Below are positions 46,772-56,076 of a stretch of DNA of 64,000 nt, in pieces. This DNA is from Pseudomonas kilonensis (GTDB lineage Bacteria; Pseudomonadota; Gammaproteobacteria; Pseudomonadales; Pseudomonadaceae): contig NZ_LHVH01000019.1 in assembly GCF_001269885.1 (NCBI RefSeq), positions 62,001-126,000 on the forward strand, in the 5' to 3' direction. A program made the translations under genes and the position numbers. A model generated the notes under the pieces. The model worked only from the letters and a program-made list of their open reading frames with translations, had not been told where the DNA came from and searched no databases. Numbering within the stretch: the first letter of the stretch is position 1; each line of letters starts with the position of its first letter.

Positions 46772-47539
46772 TCAAGCCTTGACCCAGCGTTGACGACTCC
46801 AACTGCTCAGCGTATCGACTGCAAAAACCAGCAACAGCATCGCCAGGATCACCGTGCTGCCTTGGGCTTCCTGGAACAGGCTGAGGCTGACGTAGAGCAT
46901 TTGCCCCAGGCCCCCGGCGCCAACGAAGCCGAGCACGCTGGCCATGCGGATATTGTTTTCCCAGCGGTACAGGACATAGGCCAGTAGCTGCGGCAGGAGG
47001 TTGGGCAGCGTGCCGTAACAGAACGCCAATACCGCATTGCCACCTTGCAGGCGAATGGCGTCGGCCGGTTCGGAGGGGGTATTTTCCAGCGCTTCGGCGA
47101 ACAGCCGGCCGAGCACGCCGGTGGTGTGCAGGGCCAAGGCCAGGGTGCCGGCATTGGGGCCGAGCCCGGCGGCCAGGACCATCAGCGCCGCCCACACCAG
47201 TTCTGGAACCGCGCGCAAGGCGTTGAGCACCAGCCGCGAAGCGCTCTGCAGGGGCCAGCCGAAGCGCCCGGCCGCAGGCAAGGCCAATAGCAGGCCGAAT
47301 ACCGCCGCGAGCAGGGTGCCAAGGGCCGACATGGCCAGGGTTTCCAGGGCGCCGTGGCCGATCGCCTTCAGGTGGCCCAGGCTTAGGTCCGGGCTGAGAA
47401 AACGCTGCGCATAAGCGCCCACCTGGTGCAGATTGCCGCTGTCGCCGAGCTCGCCCAGGTCGATGCCCAGGTAGACGAACGAGGCGACGACCGCCGCGCC
47501 GATGCACAGGACCATGACCACGTTGAACAGGCGGTTCAT
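46772..47539 (-). CDS. phnE: PhnE-type ABC transporter permease (second)
   Basis: 255-residue inner-membrane permease with five to six helices. The coupling region reads LQGGNAVLAFCYGTLPNLLP and the conserved [20 protein letters not shown] follows; LRAVPELVWAALMVLAAGLG is typical of the PhnE/PtxC family. It overlaps the preceding permease by four bases (ATGA). The operon encodes two related permeases, one ATPase and one binding protein. These systems carry phosphonate, phosphite or related oxyanions; an exact ligand cannot be read from sequence. Confidence 0.88.
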   Translation of the reverse strand: MNRLFNVVMVLCIGAAVVASFVYLGIDLGELGDSGNLHQVGAYAQRFLSPDLSLGHLKAIGHGALETLAMSALGTLLAAVFGLLLALPAAGRFGWPLQSASRLVLNALRAVPELVWAALMVLAAGLGPNAGTLALALHTTGVLGRLFAEALENTPSEPADAIRLQGGNAVLAFCYGTLPNLLPQLLAYVLYRWENNIRMASVLGFVGAGGLGQMLYVSLSLFQEAQGSTVILAMLLLVFAVDTLSSWSRQRWVKA

Positions 47540-48363
47540 ACCAGCCTCCAGCGCAGCAGGCGGCTGAGTTGATCGGCGAGCAGCACCAGCACCAGGAACG
47601 TCAGCAGCAGGCTGGCCACTTCACCGCCGGCGAACATGCGCAGCGACAGGTCCATCTGCTGGCCCAGGCCCCCGGCACCGACGAAACCCATCACCACCGA
47701 GGCGCGAATGGCGCATTCCCAGCGATACACCGTGTACGACAACAGTTCCGCCGCGACATTGGGCAGGATCCCGTAGCAGAAAGCCGCGAGTCGGCTGCTG
47801 CCGGATTGCAAGAGCGCATGGGCCGGACGCTGGTCGACCGACTCGTAGATTTCCGCGTAGACCTTGCCCAACATGCCGCTGTAGGTAATGGCGATCGCCA
47901 GTACGCCGGCCGTGGGGCCGAGGCCGACGGCACGGACGAAGAGCAACGCCCAGACGATTTCCGGGACGCTGCGCAGGAAGATCAGCAGGCCGCGCACCGG
48001 CCAGCGCAGCAGTTGGCCCCAATAGCCCGGGTGCCCGGCACGGGAGGCCGCCGACAGCGACAGGGCGCGGCTGGCCAGCAGGCTCGCGGGCACCGCCAAC
48101 AGCAACGCCAGGGCCATGCCGGCCGTGGCGATCGCCAGCGTCTGCAAGGTGGCTTGCCACAGCAGCTCGACAAATTCGTCGCCATGGGCTGGAGGCCAGA
48201 AGGCGGCTACAAACCGGCCCATTTCGCTCTGGCTGTCGCTCGCCACCAGCACGCTGAGGTCCAGTTCGCTGAACTGGATGCCCGGCCACAGCAGGACGAG
48301 GGCCAGCAGAGTGAGCAGCAGGCGCGGGCGGGTAGCGGGGTCTCGGGTATCGCGTGTCAGCAT
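47536..48363 (-). CDS. phnE: PhnE-type ABC transporter permease (first)
   Basis: 275 residues. It is related to the downstream permease: [40 protein letters not shown] and [20 protein letters not shown] line up with the same motifs there. An N-terminal helix ([20 protein letters not shown]) and a periplasmic segment precede the core helices. The start overlaps the ATPase gene by seven bases. It probably forms a heterodimeric channel with the second permease. Confidence 0.88.
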   Translation of the reverse strand: MLTRDTRDPATRPRLLLTLLALVLLWPGIQFSELDLSVLVASDSQSEMGRFVAAFWPPAHGDEFVELLWQATLQTLAIATAGMALALLLAVPASLLASRALSLSAASRAGHPGYWGQLLRWPVRGLLIFLRSVPEIVWALLFVRAVGLGPTAGVLAIAITYSGMLGKVYAEIYESVDQRPAHALLQSGSSRLAAFCYGILPNVAAELLSYTVYRWECAIRASVVMGFVGAGGLGQQMDLSLRMFAGGEVASLLLTFLVLVLLADQLSRLLRWRLV

Positions 48364-49154
48364 CGGGGGATCTGCACGCTCAAGGAAGAGGGGGGTGTTG
48401 GCGCAGACTGTAGCTGTTCGTTGGCGTAGAGCGTGTCGAGCAACTGACGGTCCACGGCTTCGGTTGGCAGGTCGAACAGGATCTGCCCATCACGCAGGCC
48501 AATGACCCGGGAAAAGTGCGCCAAGGCCAGTTCCACCGCGTGCAGGCTGGCGACCAGGGTCACGTCGTGCTCCCGGGCATGGCGGCACAGCACCGAAAGC
48601 GTGTGCTGGGCCAATACCGGGTCCATGGCCGAAACCGGCTCGTCGGCCAGCAGCACCTCTGGCGCCTGGTACAACACCCGGGCAATGCCTACGCGTTGCA
48701 GCTGTCCGCCGGACAGCTGCTGGCATTGCGCGAACAATTTGTCGCCCAGGTCCAGCCGGGCCAACGCCGCCCTGGCGCCTGGAATATCCAGCGGATGCAG
48801 CAGGTTCAACAGGCTTTTGCCGATGCCCCACTGGCCGAGCTTTCCGGCCAGGACCGCCGTGACGACGCGTTGGCGTGGCGGCAGCGGCGGCGATTGATGG
48901 ATCAGGCCGATGCGCGCGCGCAGGCGCTGACGCTGGCGGGCAGACAGCTGCCAGGCGCGTTCACCGAGCAACTGCAGCTCGCCGCTACCCGGGCGCAGGG
49001 CGGTGGCCAGCAGGTTGAGCAGGCTCGACTTGCCCGCGCCAGACGGGCCGATGATGGCGACCTGTTCGCCGACGCCGATGTACAGGTCGATGCCCCGCAG
49101 CGCCTGGACGCCGTTGGCATGGGTAACACTGACCTGGGCCAGTTGCAGGGTCAT
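48357..49154 (-). CDS. phnC: PhnC-type ABC transporter ATP-binding protein
   Basis: 265 residues. Walker A is [13 protein letters not shown], the Q-loop lies in [20 protein letters not shown], the signature is [15 protein letters not shown], Walker B is [13 protein letters not shown], and the switch His lies in [24 protein letters not shown] resembles PhnC (NVLxGRLG). The stop is inside the first permease gene and the start overlaps the binding-protein stop by four bases. Confidence 0.92.
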   Translation of the reverse strand: MTLQLAQVSVTHANGVQALRGIDLYIGVGEQVAIIGPSGAGKSSLLNLLATALRPGSGELQLLGERAWQLSARQRQRLRARIGLIHQSPPLPPRQRVVTAVLAGKLGQWGIGKSLLNLLHPLDIPGARAALARLDLGDKLFAQCQQLSGGQLQRVGIARVLYQAPEVLLADEPVSAMDPVLAQHTLSVLCRHAREHDVTLVASLHAVELALAHFSRVIGLRDGQILFDLPTEAVDRQLLDTLYANEQLQSAPTPPSSLSVQIPRC

Positions 49155-50002
49155 TTGAGCAGTTCGGCGGCGCGTGCGGCTTCCTCGATGCCCTTGTAGT
49201 TCTCAGGCTTGGTTTCGATGAAGCGACTGGCGGCCTGCAGATCGAGGATTTCCTTGTCCTTCGGGTTGGCCGGGTCGAGAGCGAGGAAGGCTGCCTTAAT
49301 CTTGGCCGCCAGCGCTGGATCGAGGGTGCCGCGCACCGTCCAGTTGTAGTCGAAATAGGCTGGGGTGGTGGCGAAGACCTTGACCTTGGTCGTGTCGACC
49401 TTGCCGGCAGCAACCAGTTTTTCCCAGACGCTGGCGTTCAGCACCCCGGCGTCGACCTTGCCGGCCTGGACCCAGGCGACGGTGGCGTCATGGGCGCCCG
49501 AGTAGCCCACGCGACTGAAGTAGCTTTCCGGCTTGATGCCGTCCTTGAGCATGAAATAGCGCGGCATGAGGCTGCCGGACGTCGACGACACGGAACCGAA
49601 GGCAAAGGTCTTGCCCTTGAGGTCAGCGAGGGATTTGACGGCCGGGTCGGCGGTGATGAATTTACTGGTGAACTGGGCGTCCTGTTCGCGTTGGACCAGG
49701 GGGATGGCGTTGCCGGTTTTCAGGCGTGCCTGCACGAAGGTGAAGCCGCCCAGCCAGGCCATGTCGATCCGGTCGGTGGCCAGCGCTTCGACCACGGCGG
49801 GGTAGTCGCTGACGGGGACGAACTCGACTTTCATGCCGGTTTGCTGTTCCAGATAGGCACCCAGCGGTTTGAACTTGCGCAGCAGCTCGGTCGGGGCCTC
49901 ATCGGGAATCGCACTGACTTTCAAGGTGTCGGCGGCCTGGGTCAGCAGGCTGCTAAAAGACAGGGCAACGCCGACGGCCAATGCCAGGGAACGCTTGAGC
50001 AT
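49151..50002 (-). CDS. PhnD/PtxB-like periplasmic binding protein of an oxyanion ABC importer
   Basis: 283 residues with signal peptide [29 protein letters not shown] lies just before the ATG at 50002. The binding fold has [53 protein letters not shown] and [20 protein letters not shown], the serine/threonine-rich loop that holds the anion. [20 protein letters not shown] follows. The family (PhnD-like) includes phosphonate, phosphite and a group annotated as putative selenate binders; the DEAPTELL start may favour the last. No PhoB box is visible upstream, which weakens a phosphorus role. It is first gene of the operon. Confidence 0.85.
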   Translation of the reverse strand: MLKRSLALAVGVALSFSSLLTQAADTLKVSAIPDEAPTELLRKFKPLGAYLEQQTGMKVEFVPVSDYPAVVEALATDRIDMAWLGGFTFVQARLKTGNAIPLVQREQDAQFTSKFITADPAVKSLADLKGKTFAFGSVSSTSGSLMPRYFMLKDGIKPESYFSRVGYSGAHDATVAWVQAGKVDAGVLNASVWEKLVAAGKVDTTKVKVFATTPAYFDYNWTVRGTLDPALAAKIKAAFLALDPANPKDKEILDLQAASRFIETKPENYKGIEEAARAAELLK

Positions 50003-50133
50003 GGAGGATCTCCGGTACATGAAGGCAAGGAATGGTGAAGCATCACGCCCACGAGGGCGGTACGCCGCTCTGTGAGGGTAGACGAAGGAGCGCGATATTA
50101 ACCGTTTCTGGCCTTGAACTCACTCATTCCCCC

Positions 50134-50295
50134 GTGGCGAGGGAGCTTGCTCCCGCTGGCCTCTGTAGGAGCTGCCGAAGGCTGCGATCTTTGATCTTTC
50201 GCTTGATACTCAACCGGCTCTGGAAAGATCGCAGCCTCGCTTCGCTCGGCAGCTCCTACAGCGCAGCCGAGCGGGAGCAAGCTCCCTCGCCACAG
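50134..50295. repeat. Nested REP: type C doublet inserted inside a type B doublet
   Basis: The outer pair is GTGGCGAGGGAGCTTGCTCC (50134) against GGGAGCAAGCTCCCTCGCCA (to 50295). Inside it is a complete type C doublet, 50165-50259, TGTAGGAGCTGCCGAAGGCT..GATCTTT against AAAGATC..GCTCGGCAGCTCCTACA. It lies in the 346-base gap between the binding-protein gene and pit, which shows nothing else besides the single REP at 50322. Confidence 0.88.
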
Positions 50296-50321
50296 GTTCT
50301 GGGTTGTCTGGGTTGACGCCA

Positions 50322-50345
50322 TCGCGAGCAAGCTCGCTCCCACAT
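50322..50345. repeat. Single REP, type A
   Basis: A lone ATCGCGAGCAAGCTCGCTCC copy adjacent to the pit stop codon. Confidence 0.75.
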
Positions 50346-50348
50346 TGG

Positions 50349-51968
50349 TCAGAACAGCTTGGTGAACAACCAGTAGAGGCTGCCGGAAAGGAGGATGGCA
50401 GCAGGCAGCGTCAGTACCCAGGCCATCACCAGGTTGCGGATGGTGCGCATCTGCAAGCCAGAGCCGTTGGCGACCATGGTGCCGGCCACACCGGAGGACA
50501 ACACATGGGTCGTGGACACCGGCAAACCGAACAGATCGGCGGCGCCGATGGTCAGCATGGCGACGGTTTCGGCCGAGGCACCTTGGGCGTAGGTCAGGTG
50601 GGACTTGCCGATTTTCTCACCCACCGTCACCACGATGCGCTTCCAGCCGACCATGGTGCCCAGGCCGAGGGCGATGGCCACGGCGATTTTCACCCACAGC
50701 GGAATGAACCGTGTGGAGTTGTCGATCTGCTGCTTGAACAATTGCAGCTGGGCGCTGGTGTCGGCGTCGAAGTTGCCGACCTTGTTCTTGTCCATCAGGC
50801 GAATGGTTTCGCTGGTCAGGTACATGTCGTTGCGCACGTTGCCCACGGCTTCGGCGGGGACCTTGGCCAGCGAACCGTAGCCCTTGACCTCGGCGCCAAT
50901 GCTGCCGGTCATGGCGGCCAGGGCCGGAACCAACTGCGGCGTCGCTTCCTTGCTGCCCACGTAGGCGGAAAGGATCGCTCGCGGATTTGCCGGGGCCGGC
51001 AGCGACGAGTGCTTGACCAGGGCTTGCTGGGTGACTTGCGCCACGGCGGCGAATTGCAGCGCCTGGTCGGCCGGCATGGTGCGGTTCAGCGCATACGCCA
51101 TCGGCAGGGTGCCGACCAGGATCAGCATGATCAGGCCCATGCCTTTCTGGCCGTCGTTGGAGCCGTGGGCGAATGACACGCCGGTGCAGGTCAGGATCAG
51201 CATGCCGCGAATCCACCAGGGCGGCGGCGTATTGCCTTCGGGGGCCTTGTACAGCGAACGGTTCTTGACGAAGGCCCGCAGCGCCAGCAGCAGCAACGCA
51301 GCGCAACCGAAACCCACCAGCGGTGACAACAGCAACGCATAGCCGATCTTGGTCGCCTGGGCCCAGTCCACACCGCTGGTGCCGTCACGCCCGTGCATCA
51401 GGGCATTGGCGACGCCCACGCCGATGATCGAGCCGATCAGCGTGTGGGACGACGACGCTGGTAAGCCCAGCCACCAGGTGCCCAGGTTCCACAGGATGGC
51501 GGCGATCAGCAGGGCGAAGATCATGGCGAAGCCGGCGGAGGAGCCGACTTGCAGGATCAGTTCCACCGGTAGCAGGGCGATGATGCCGAAGGCCACGGCG
51601 CCGCTGGAGAGCAGCACCCCGAGGAAGTTGAAGAAGCCCGACCAGGCCACGGCGAAGTTCGGCGCCATGGAGTTGGTATAAATGACCGTGGCGACGGCGT
51701 TGGCGGTGTCGTGGAAACCGTTGACGAATTCGAAGCCAAGGGCAATCAGCAGCGCCACGCCCAGCAGCAGGAACGGCGTCCAGGTGGTCACCACGGTGCC
51801 GAGTTCGCTCATGTCGTGCATCAGGCTGTAGGCGGTAAACAGCAGGCCGCTGCCCAGTACGGCGAAAAACACCACCAGGGTGATCACGCTCGGTTTGCGG
51901 TTGAGCTGCGGTCTTGAACTGGGGGCGATGGCACTCGATGAGTCCATGACCAGGGTCTGGTTTGTCAT
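50349..51968 (-). CDS. pitA: Pit-family low-affinity inorganic phosphate transporter
   Basis: 539 residues with about eleven helices. The two inverted family signatures are GFEFVNGFHDTANAVATVIY near the N-terminus and SFAHGSNDGQKGMGLIMLIL in the middle. LPASSSHTLIGSIIGVGVAN and LPVSTTHVLSSGVAGTMVAN are the paired SSSH/STTH motifs of the repeats. It moves neutral metal-phosphate with protons. A hydrophilic central loop (about 330-420) is normal for PitA. The start MTNQTLV at 51968 is preferred over MIM six bases earlier. Divergent from the ppx gene. Confidence 0.94.
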   Translation of the reverse strand: MTNQTLVMDSSSAIAPSSRPQLNRKPSVITLVVFFAVLGSGLLFTAYSLMHDMSELGTVVTTWTPFLLLGVALLIALGFEFVNGFHDTANAVATVIYTNSMAPNFAVAWSGFFNFLGVLLSSGAVAFGIIALLPVELILQVGSSAGFAMIFALLIAAILWNLGTWWLGLPASSSHTLIGSIIGVGVANALMHGRDGTSGVDWAQATKIGYALLLSPLVGFGCAALLLLALRAFVKNRSLYKAPEGNTPPPWWIRGMLILTCTGVSFAHGSNDGQKGMGLIMLILVGTLPMAYALNRTMPADQALQFAAVAQVTQQALVKHSSLPAPANPRAILSAYVGSKEATPQLVPALAAMTGSIGAEVKGYGSLAKVPAEAVGNVRNDMYLTSETIRLMDKNKVGNFDADTSAQLQLFKQQIDNSTRFIPLWVKIAVAIALGLGTMVGWKRIVVTVGEKIGKSHLTYAQGASAETVAMLTIGAADLFGLPVSTTHVLSSGVAGTMVANGSGLQMRTIRNLVMAWVLTLPAAILLSGSLYWLFTKLF

Positions 51969-52223
51969 GATCAAATCCGATTCGGTGAGCGGTGGAAGTG
52001 AGAGGCTGAGCTTCCATTGCTTGAGCAGGTCATGGATGCCACGCTAGTTGCATTTTGTTACATGGCCGTGAACGTCATCTGTGCTTCACGCGCTTTCCCC
52101 TGGCTAAAACGTTTATCTGTGGAGGATGCCCGCACGATCAGGTTTTATCGATTACGCTCGAAGGCGCGGGGCTCGCCCGAAATTTCGCCGGCACGCGTCT
52201 GTTTTTCATGGCCGAGCGCCAGG

Positions 52224-52241
52224 GGTGTCATCCAGGTGTCA
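52224..52241 (+). promoter_or_regulatory. PhoB box upstream of the short ppx gene
   Basis: Direct repeat GTGTCAT-CCAG-GTGTCAT, the 7-4-7 spacing of PhoB boxes (CTGTCAT-N4-CTGTCAT) with TGTCAT exact in both halves. CAGGAT at 52253-52258 is a possible -10. It lies 88 bases before the ppx ATG. The rest of the 360-base pit-ppx gap (51969-52328) shows no gene. Confidence 0.7.
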
Positions 52242-52328
52242 TCGAAGCCGTGGCAGGATCCTCGCAAACCATCGTGGGAAGTCCGGCAGCGCTTGTGCCT
52301 GCTGGCTGATGAATCAAGGAACACCGCT

Positions 52329-53264
52329 ATGAAAGGCGACGCCCCCCTGTTCGCGGCCATTGACCTGGGCTCTAACGCCTTCCGCCTGATGATTGGCCAG
52401 TCGGTCAAGCGCAATCGACAGTTGGTGATCCAGGAAGTGAAGACCCTGCGTGAGCCGGTCCGATTGGCCGAGGGCCTGCAGGCCGGGGCTTTGGACGAGC
52501 TGGCGCTGGATCGGGGTTGGCAGGCTCTCGCTCGATTCGGCAAGAAACTGCGTGGCTTTGAAGCCGGACGGGTGCGGGCGGTGGCGACCAGTGCCGTGCG
52601 CGAAGCGGCGAATGCCCAGCTGTTCCTGGCCAGTGCCGAGCGGCACCTGGGGTTTCGGATCGACGTGCTGTCCGGGCATGAAGAAGCCCGGCTGGTGTAC
52701 GCCGGTGTTGCCCATACGGTGCCCGGTGTCGAGCACACGCGGCTGGTGGTGGACATCGGCGGTGGCTCGACCGAATTGATTCTGGGGCAGGGCGCTCAAC
52801 CGTTGCTGACGGAAAGCATCGCCATCGGCAGTGGCACCTTTGGTGCGCGTTACTTTCGGGGCGGATGCATCACCGCCCAGGCGCTGTTGGAGGCGGAGCG
52901 AGTGGCTGTCCTGCAGTTTGAAAGAGTCGCGGCGGGTTATCGCGCCCAGGGCTGGCAGCAGGCAATCGGTTCTTCCGGTACGGCGCGGATGTTGGCCAAA
53001 GTGCTCAAGGCCAATGGTTTCAACGATGGTGGGCAAGGCGGCATTACCTACGGTGGATTGTTGCGTCTGTCGCTGCGGTTGCTGGAAGTGGGCCATGTCG
53101 ACCAGCTCAGGCTGGCCGGCTTGCAAAGCCATCGCCTGGGCATCCTGCCCGGTGGCCTGGCGATCATGCTGGCGGCATTCAAGGTCTTCGGTATCTCGCA
53201 GATGATTGCTTCCGAGCCGGGCCTGAGGTTCGGCGTTCTGCATGGCCTGATGCATCAGCACTGA
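52329..53264 (+). CDS. ppx: Short Ppx/GppA-family phosphatase
   Basis: 311 residues. Actin-like ATPase fold motifs: FAAIDLGSNAFRLMIGQ (phosphate 1), RVRAVATSAVREAANAQLFL, VLSGHEEARLVYAGVAHTVP and TRLVVDIGGGSTELILGQG (phosphate 2). The full-length Ppx of Proteobacteria has about 500 residues with an HD-like C-terminal domain; this protein stops after the two catalytic lobes, as in short Ppx1/Ppx2 forms. It should remove terminal phosphates from polyphosphate or pppGpp. The ATG at 52329 was chosen (AAGGA ahead) over the 104-codon in-frame extension, which would run through the PhoB box. Confidence 0.88.
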   Translation: MKGDAPLFAAIDLGSNAFRLMIGQSVKRNRQLVIQEVKTLREPVRLAEGLQAGALDELALDRGWQALARFGKKLRGFEAGRVRAVATSAVREAANAQLFLASAERHLGFRIDVLSGHEEARLVYAGVAHTVPGVEHTRLVVDIGGGSTELILGQGAQPLLTESIAIGSGTFGARYFRGGCITAQALLEAERVAVLQFERVAAGYRAQGWQQAIGSSGTARMLAKVLKANGFNDGGQGGITYGGLLRLSLRLLEVGHVDQLRLAGLQSHRLGILPGGLAIMLAAFKVFGISQMIASEPGLRFGVLHGLMHQH

Positions 53265-53518
53265 TCACGGACGGTTGTTGCCCATTGCCGTCTATCAGCG
53301 ATGGCTCGATTTCGAGCATCGACGCCTCTTCGGCGACCCCTTCTTTACCCGATCATCCAGCATTTCATCGCCTGGGCAGTCGGTATGTCCGGTTATCGCA
53401 AAGCGTGGGCCTGGATCAGGGTGATTGCGTGAACGGGGCTTTTCGCTCTTTCGATCTGCAGTCAGTGAAGGCACAATGCGCATCCTTTTTTGGCTCGCCT
53501 TGCCCGGAGGCCTCGAAA

Positions 53519-54616
53519 ATGATCAAAACCCCGTACTACCTTATCGACAAACAAAAGCTGCTGGCGAACATGCAGAAGATCGCCTACGTGCGTGAGCAGT
53601 CCGGGGCCAAGGCCTTGTTGGCGCTCAAGTGCTTCGCCACCTGGTCGGTGTTCGACCTGATGCAGCAGTACATGGACGGCACCACGTCGTCGTCGCTCTA
53701 TGAGCTCAAGCTCGGCCGGCAGAAGTTCGCTGGCGAAACCCACGCCTACAGCGTGGCCTGGGCTGACGATGAAATCGAAGAGATGCTCGCCAACTGCGAC
53801 AAGATCATCTTCAACTCCATCGGCCAGTTGCAGCGCTACACCGAGGCGGCGGCCGGCAAGGTCCGTGGCCTGCGGGTCAATCCGCAAGTGAGCAGCTCCG
53901 ATTACCTGCTGGCCGACCCGGCGCGCCCCTTCAGCCGCCTGGGCGAATGGGATCCAGTGAAAATCGAGCAAGTCATCGAGCATATCTCCGGTTTCATGTT
54001 CCACAACAACTGCGAGAACGGCGATTTCGGTTTGTTCGACCAGATGCTGGGCACTATCGAAGAGCGCTTTGGTCACTTGCTGCATAAGGTCGAGTGGGTC
54101 AGCCTCGGTGGCGGCATTCACTTCACCGGCGAGGGCTACGCCCTGGACGCCTTCTGCGCACGGCTCAAGGCCTTCTCGCAAAAATATGGCGTGCAGGTCT
54201 ACCTGGAGCCGGGCGAGGCCGCGATCACCCAGAGTGCATCGCTGGAAGTCACCGTGCTCGACACGCTCTACAACGGCAAGCACCTGGCCGTGGTGGACAG
54301 TTCCATCGAGGCACACATGCTCGATCTGCTGATCTATCGCCTGGACGCCAAGCTGGCACCGAGCGAGGGCGAACACACCTACATGGTGTGCGGCAAATCC
54401 TGCCTGGCCGGAGACATTTTCGGCGAGTACCAATTCGATCGTCCGCTGTCCATCGGCGATCGGCTGTCGTTCATCGACGCAGCGGGCTACACCATGGTCA
54501 AGAAAAACTGGTTCAACGGCCTGAAAATGCCGTCCATCGTAGTGAAGCAACTCGACGGCAGCGTCGAGGTGGTTCGCGAGTTTGTTTACGACGACTATCT
54601 GTCCAGCCTGTCTTGA
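53519..54616 (+). CDS. nspC: NspC, carboxynorspermidine/carboxyspermidine decarboxylase
   Basis: 365 residues, PLP-dependent fold III (alanine racemase-like) decarboxylase. The PLP lysine lies in ALLALKCFATWSVFDLMQQY. GLRVNPQVSSSDYLLADPAR, GFMFHNNCENGDFGLFDQML and EWVSLGGGIHFTGEGYALD are family motifs. CGKSCLAGDIFGEYQF holds the Cys-Asp active-site pair contributed across the dimer. The ATG at 53519 was chosen (CCGGAGG ahead) over an in-frame extension of 78 codons. It is paired with the dehydrogenase that makes its substrate, 17 bases downstream. The 254-base gap before it shows nothing notable. Confidence 0.95.
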   Translation: MIKTPYYLIDKQKLLANMQKIAYVREQSGAKALLALKCFATWSVFDLMQQYMDGTTSSSLYELKLGRQKFAGETHAYSVAWADDEIEEMLANCDKIIFNSIGQLQRYTEAAAGKVRGLRVNPQVSSSDYLLADPARPFSRLGEWDPVKIEQVIEHISGFMFHNNCENGDFGLFDQMLGTIEERFGHLLHKVEWVSLGGGIHFTGEGYALDAFCARLKAFSQKYGVQVYLEPGEAAITQSASLEVTVLDTLYNGKHLAVVDSSIEAHMLDLLIYRLDAKLAPSEGEHTYMVCGKSCLAGDIFGEYQFDRPLSIGDRLSFIDAAGYTMVKKNWFNGLKMPSIVVKQLDGSVEVVREFVYDDYLSSLS

Positions 54617-54632
54617 GCTGGCGGAAGGAGAA

Positions 54633-55886
54633 ATGAAGAAATTGAAGAAGAACGTACTTATCATTGGTGCAGGAGGTGTCGCCAAGGTGGTGGCCCACAA
54701 GTGCGCGCAGCACAACGACGAACTCGGTCGTATTGCTATCGCGTCGCGCAACATCTCCAAATGCCAGGCCATCATCGACAGCGTCAAGGCCAAGGGTAGC
54801 CTCAAGCAACCCGCCGACATCAAGGCCTTTGCACTGAACGCTCTGGATGTCGAAGCGACCAAGTCGCTGATTCGCGAAACCGAGTCGCAGATCGTCATCA
54901 ACGTCGGCTCTGCCTTTCTCAACATGTCGGTGCTGCGTGCCTGCATCGATACCGGCGTGGCCTACCTGGACACCGCCATCCACGAAGAACCGGGCAAGGT
55001 CTGCGAGACGCCGCCCTGGTACGGCAACTACGAGTGGAACCACCTCCAGGAGTGCCAGGAAAAGAACATCACCGCCATTCTCGGCGTGGGCTTCGACCCG
55101 GGTGTGGTCAATGCCTATGCGGCACTGGCGCAGCAACAACATTTCGACCGCATTGATTCGATCGATATTCTCGACGTCAATGCCGGCTCCCATGGCAAAT
55201 ATTTCGCCACTAATTTCGACCCGGAAATCAATTTCCGTGAGTTCACCGGACAGGTGTGGAGCTGGCAGGACAGCCAGTGGACCAGCAACACCATGTTCGA
55301 GGTCAAGCGCACCGACGACCTGCCGGTCGTAGGCTCGCAGAACCTGTACCTGACCGGCCACGACGAAGTGCACTCTCTGTCGAAGAACCTCGACGTGCCC
55401 AACGTGCGTTTCTGGATGAGCTTCGGCGAGCACTACATCAACGTGTTCACCGTACTGAAGAACCTCGGCCTGCTCTCCGAGCAACCGGTCAAGACCGCCG
55501 AAGGCCTGGAAGTGGTGCCGCTGAAAGTGGTCAAGGCCGTGCTGCCTGATCCGAGTTCTCTGGCGCCGGGCTACACCGGCAAGACCTGCATCGGTGACCT
55601 GGTCAAGGGCGTCAAGGATGGCCAGCCGCGCGAGATGTTCATCTACAACGTGGCCGACCACGAGGACGCTTACGCCGAAACCGACAGCCAGGGTATTTCC
55701 TATACCGCAGGCGTGCCACCCGTGGCCGCAGCCTTGCTGGTAGCCCGTGGCGAGTGGGACGTGCAGCGCATGGTCAACGTCGAGGAGCTGCCCGCCGAGG
55801 CGTTCCTCGAGGCATTGGATGTGATGGGCTTGCCGACGCGCATCAAGGACGAGCATGGAGACCGTCCCTGGAACCAAAACGCCTGA
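54633..55886 (+). CDS. Carboxynorspermidine/carboxyspermidine dehydrogenase (saccharopine dehydrogenase family)
   Basis: 417 residues, with AAGGAG before the ATG. The Rossmann motif is VLIIGAGGVAKVVAHKCAQH; ASRNISKCQAIIDSVKAKG follows. The core reads INVGSAFLNMSVLRACIDTG, AYLDTAIHEEPGKVCETPPW, ILGVGFDPGVVNAYAALAQQ and ADHEDAYAETDSQGISYTAG. This is the Lys9-like family that condenses aspartate semialdehyde with a diamine, using NADPH, to carboxy(nor)spermidine. NspC then decarboxylates the product. Together they form a SAM-independent route to spermidine or norspermidine. It is followed by a hairpin and a strong terminator. Confidence 0.94.
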   Translation: MKKLKKNVLIIGAGGVAKVVAHKCAQHNDELGRIAIASRNISKCQAIIDSVKAKGSLKQPADIKAFALNALDVEATKSLIRETESQIVINVGSAFLNMSVLRACIDTGVAYLDTAIHEEPGKVCETPPWYGNYEWNHLQECQEKNITAILGVGFDPGVVNAYAALAQQQHFDRIDSIDILDVNAGSHGKYFATNFDPEINFREFTGQVWSWQDSQWTSNTMFEVKRTDDLPVVGSQNLYLTGHDEVHSLSKNLDVPNVRFWMSFGEHYINVFTVLKNLGLLSEQPVKTAEGLEVVPLKVVKAVLPDPSSLAPGYTGKTCIGDLVKGVKDGQPREMFIYNVADHEDAYAETDSQGISYTAGVPPVAAALLVARGEWDVQRMVNVEELPAEAFLEALDVMGLPTRIKDEHGDRPWNQNA

Positions 55887-55926
55887 AGGACGCCAGGCAG
55901 GTTCCGTTCCGACTCCCCGATAGGAA

Positions 55927-55952
55927 CTGCAGAATTCCTCTGAATTCTGCAG
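55927..55952 (+). other. Perfect hairpin downstream of polyamine genes
   Basis: CTGCAGAATTC, loop CTCT, GAATTCTGCAG: eleven perfect pairs without a T-run. It may stabilise the 3' end of the transcript. Confidence 0.6.
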
Positions 55953-56015
55953 GCGATTGAACCAGAAGACTCACCGTCGCGTGAATACCTGGCAATCCGT
56001 GGAAGTCTTGAAGAA

Positions 56016-56047
56016 ATGCTCCGTATCGAAAGGTACGGAGCATTTTT
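56016..56047 (+). terminator. Rho-independent terminator of the nspC operon
   Basis: ATGCTCCGTA, loop TCGAAAGG, TACGGAGCAT followed by TTTT and CGTTT. Ten perfect pairs. Confidence 0.85.
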
Positions 56048-56076
56048 CGTTTATGCCCGCGTCAAATGAATAACCT

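Noticed and set aside
52017..52328. 104-codon N-terminal extension of Ppx
   Set aside because: It would be translated through the PhoB box and promoter; the family's first strand (FAAIDLGSNAFRLMI) starts right after ATG 52329.
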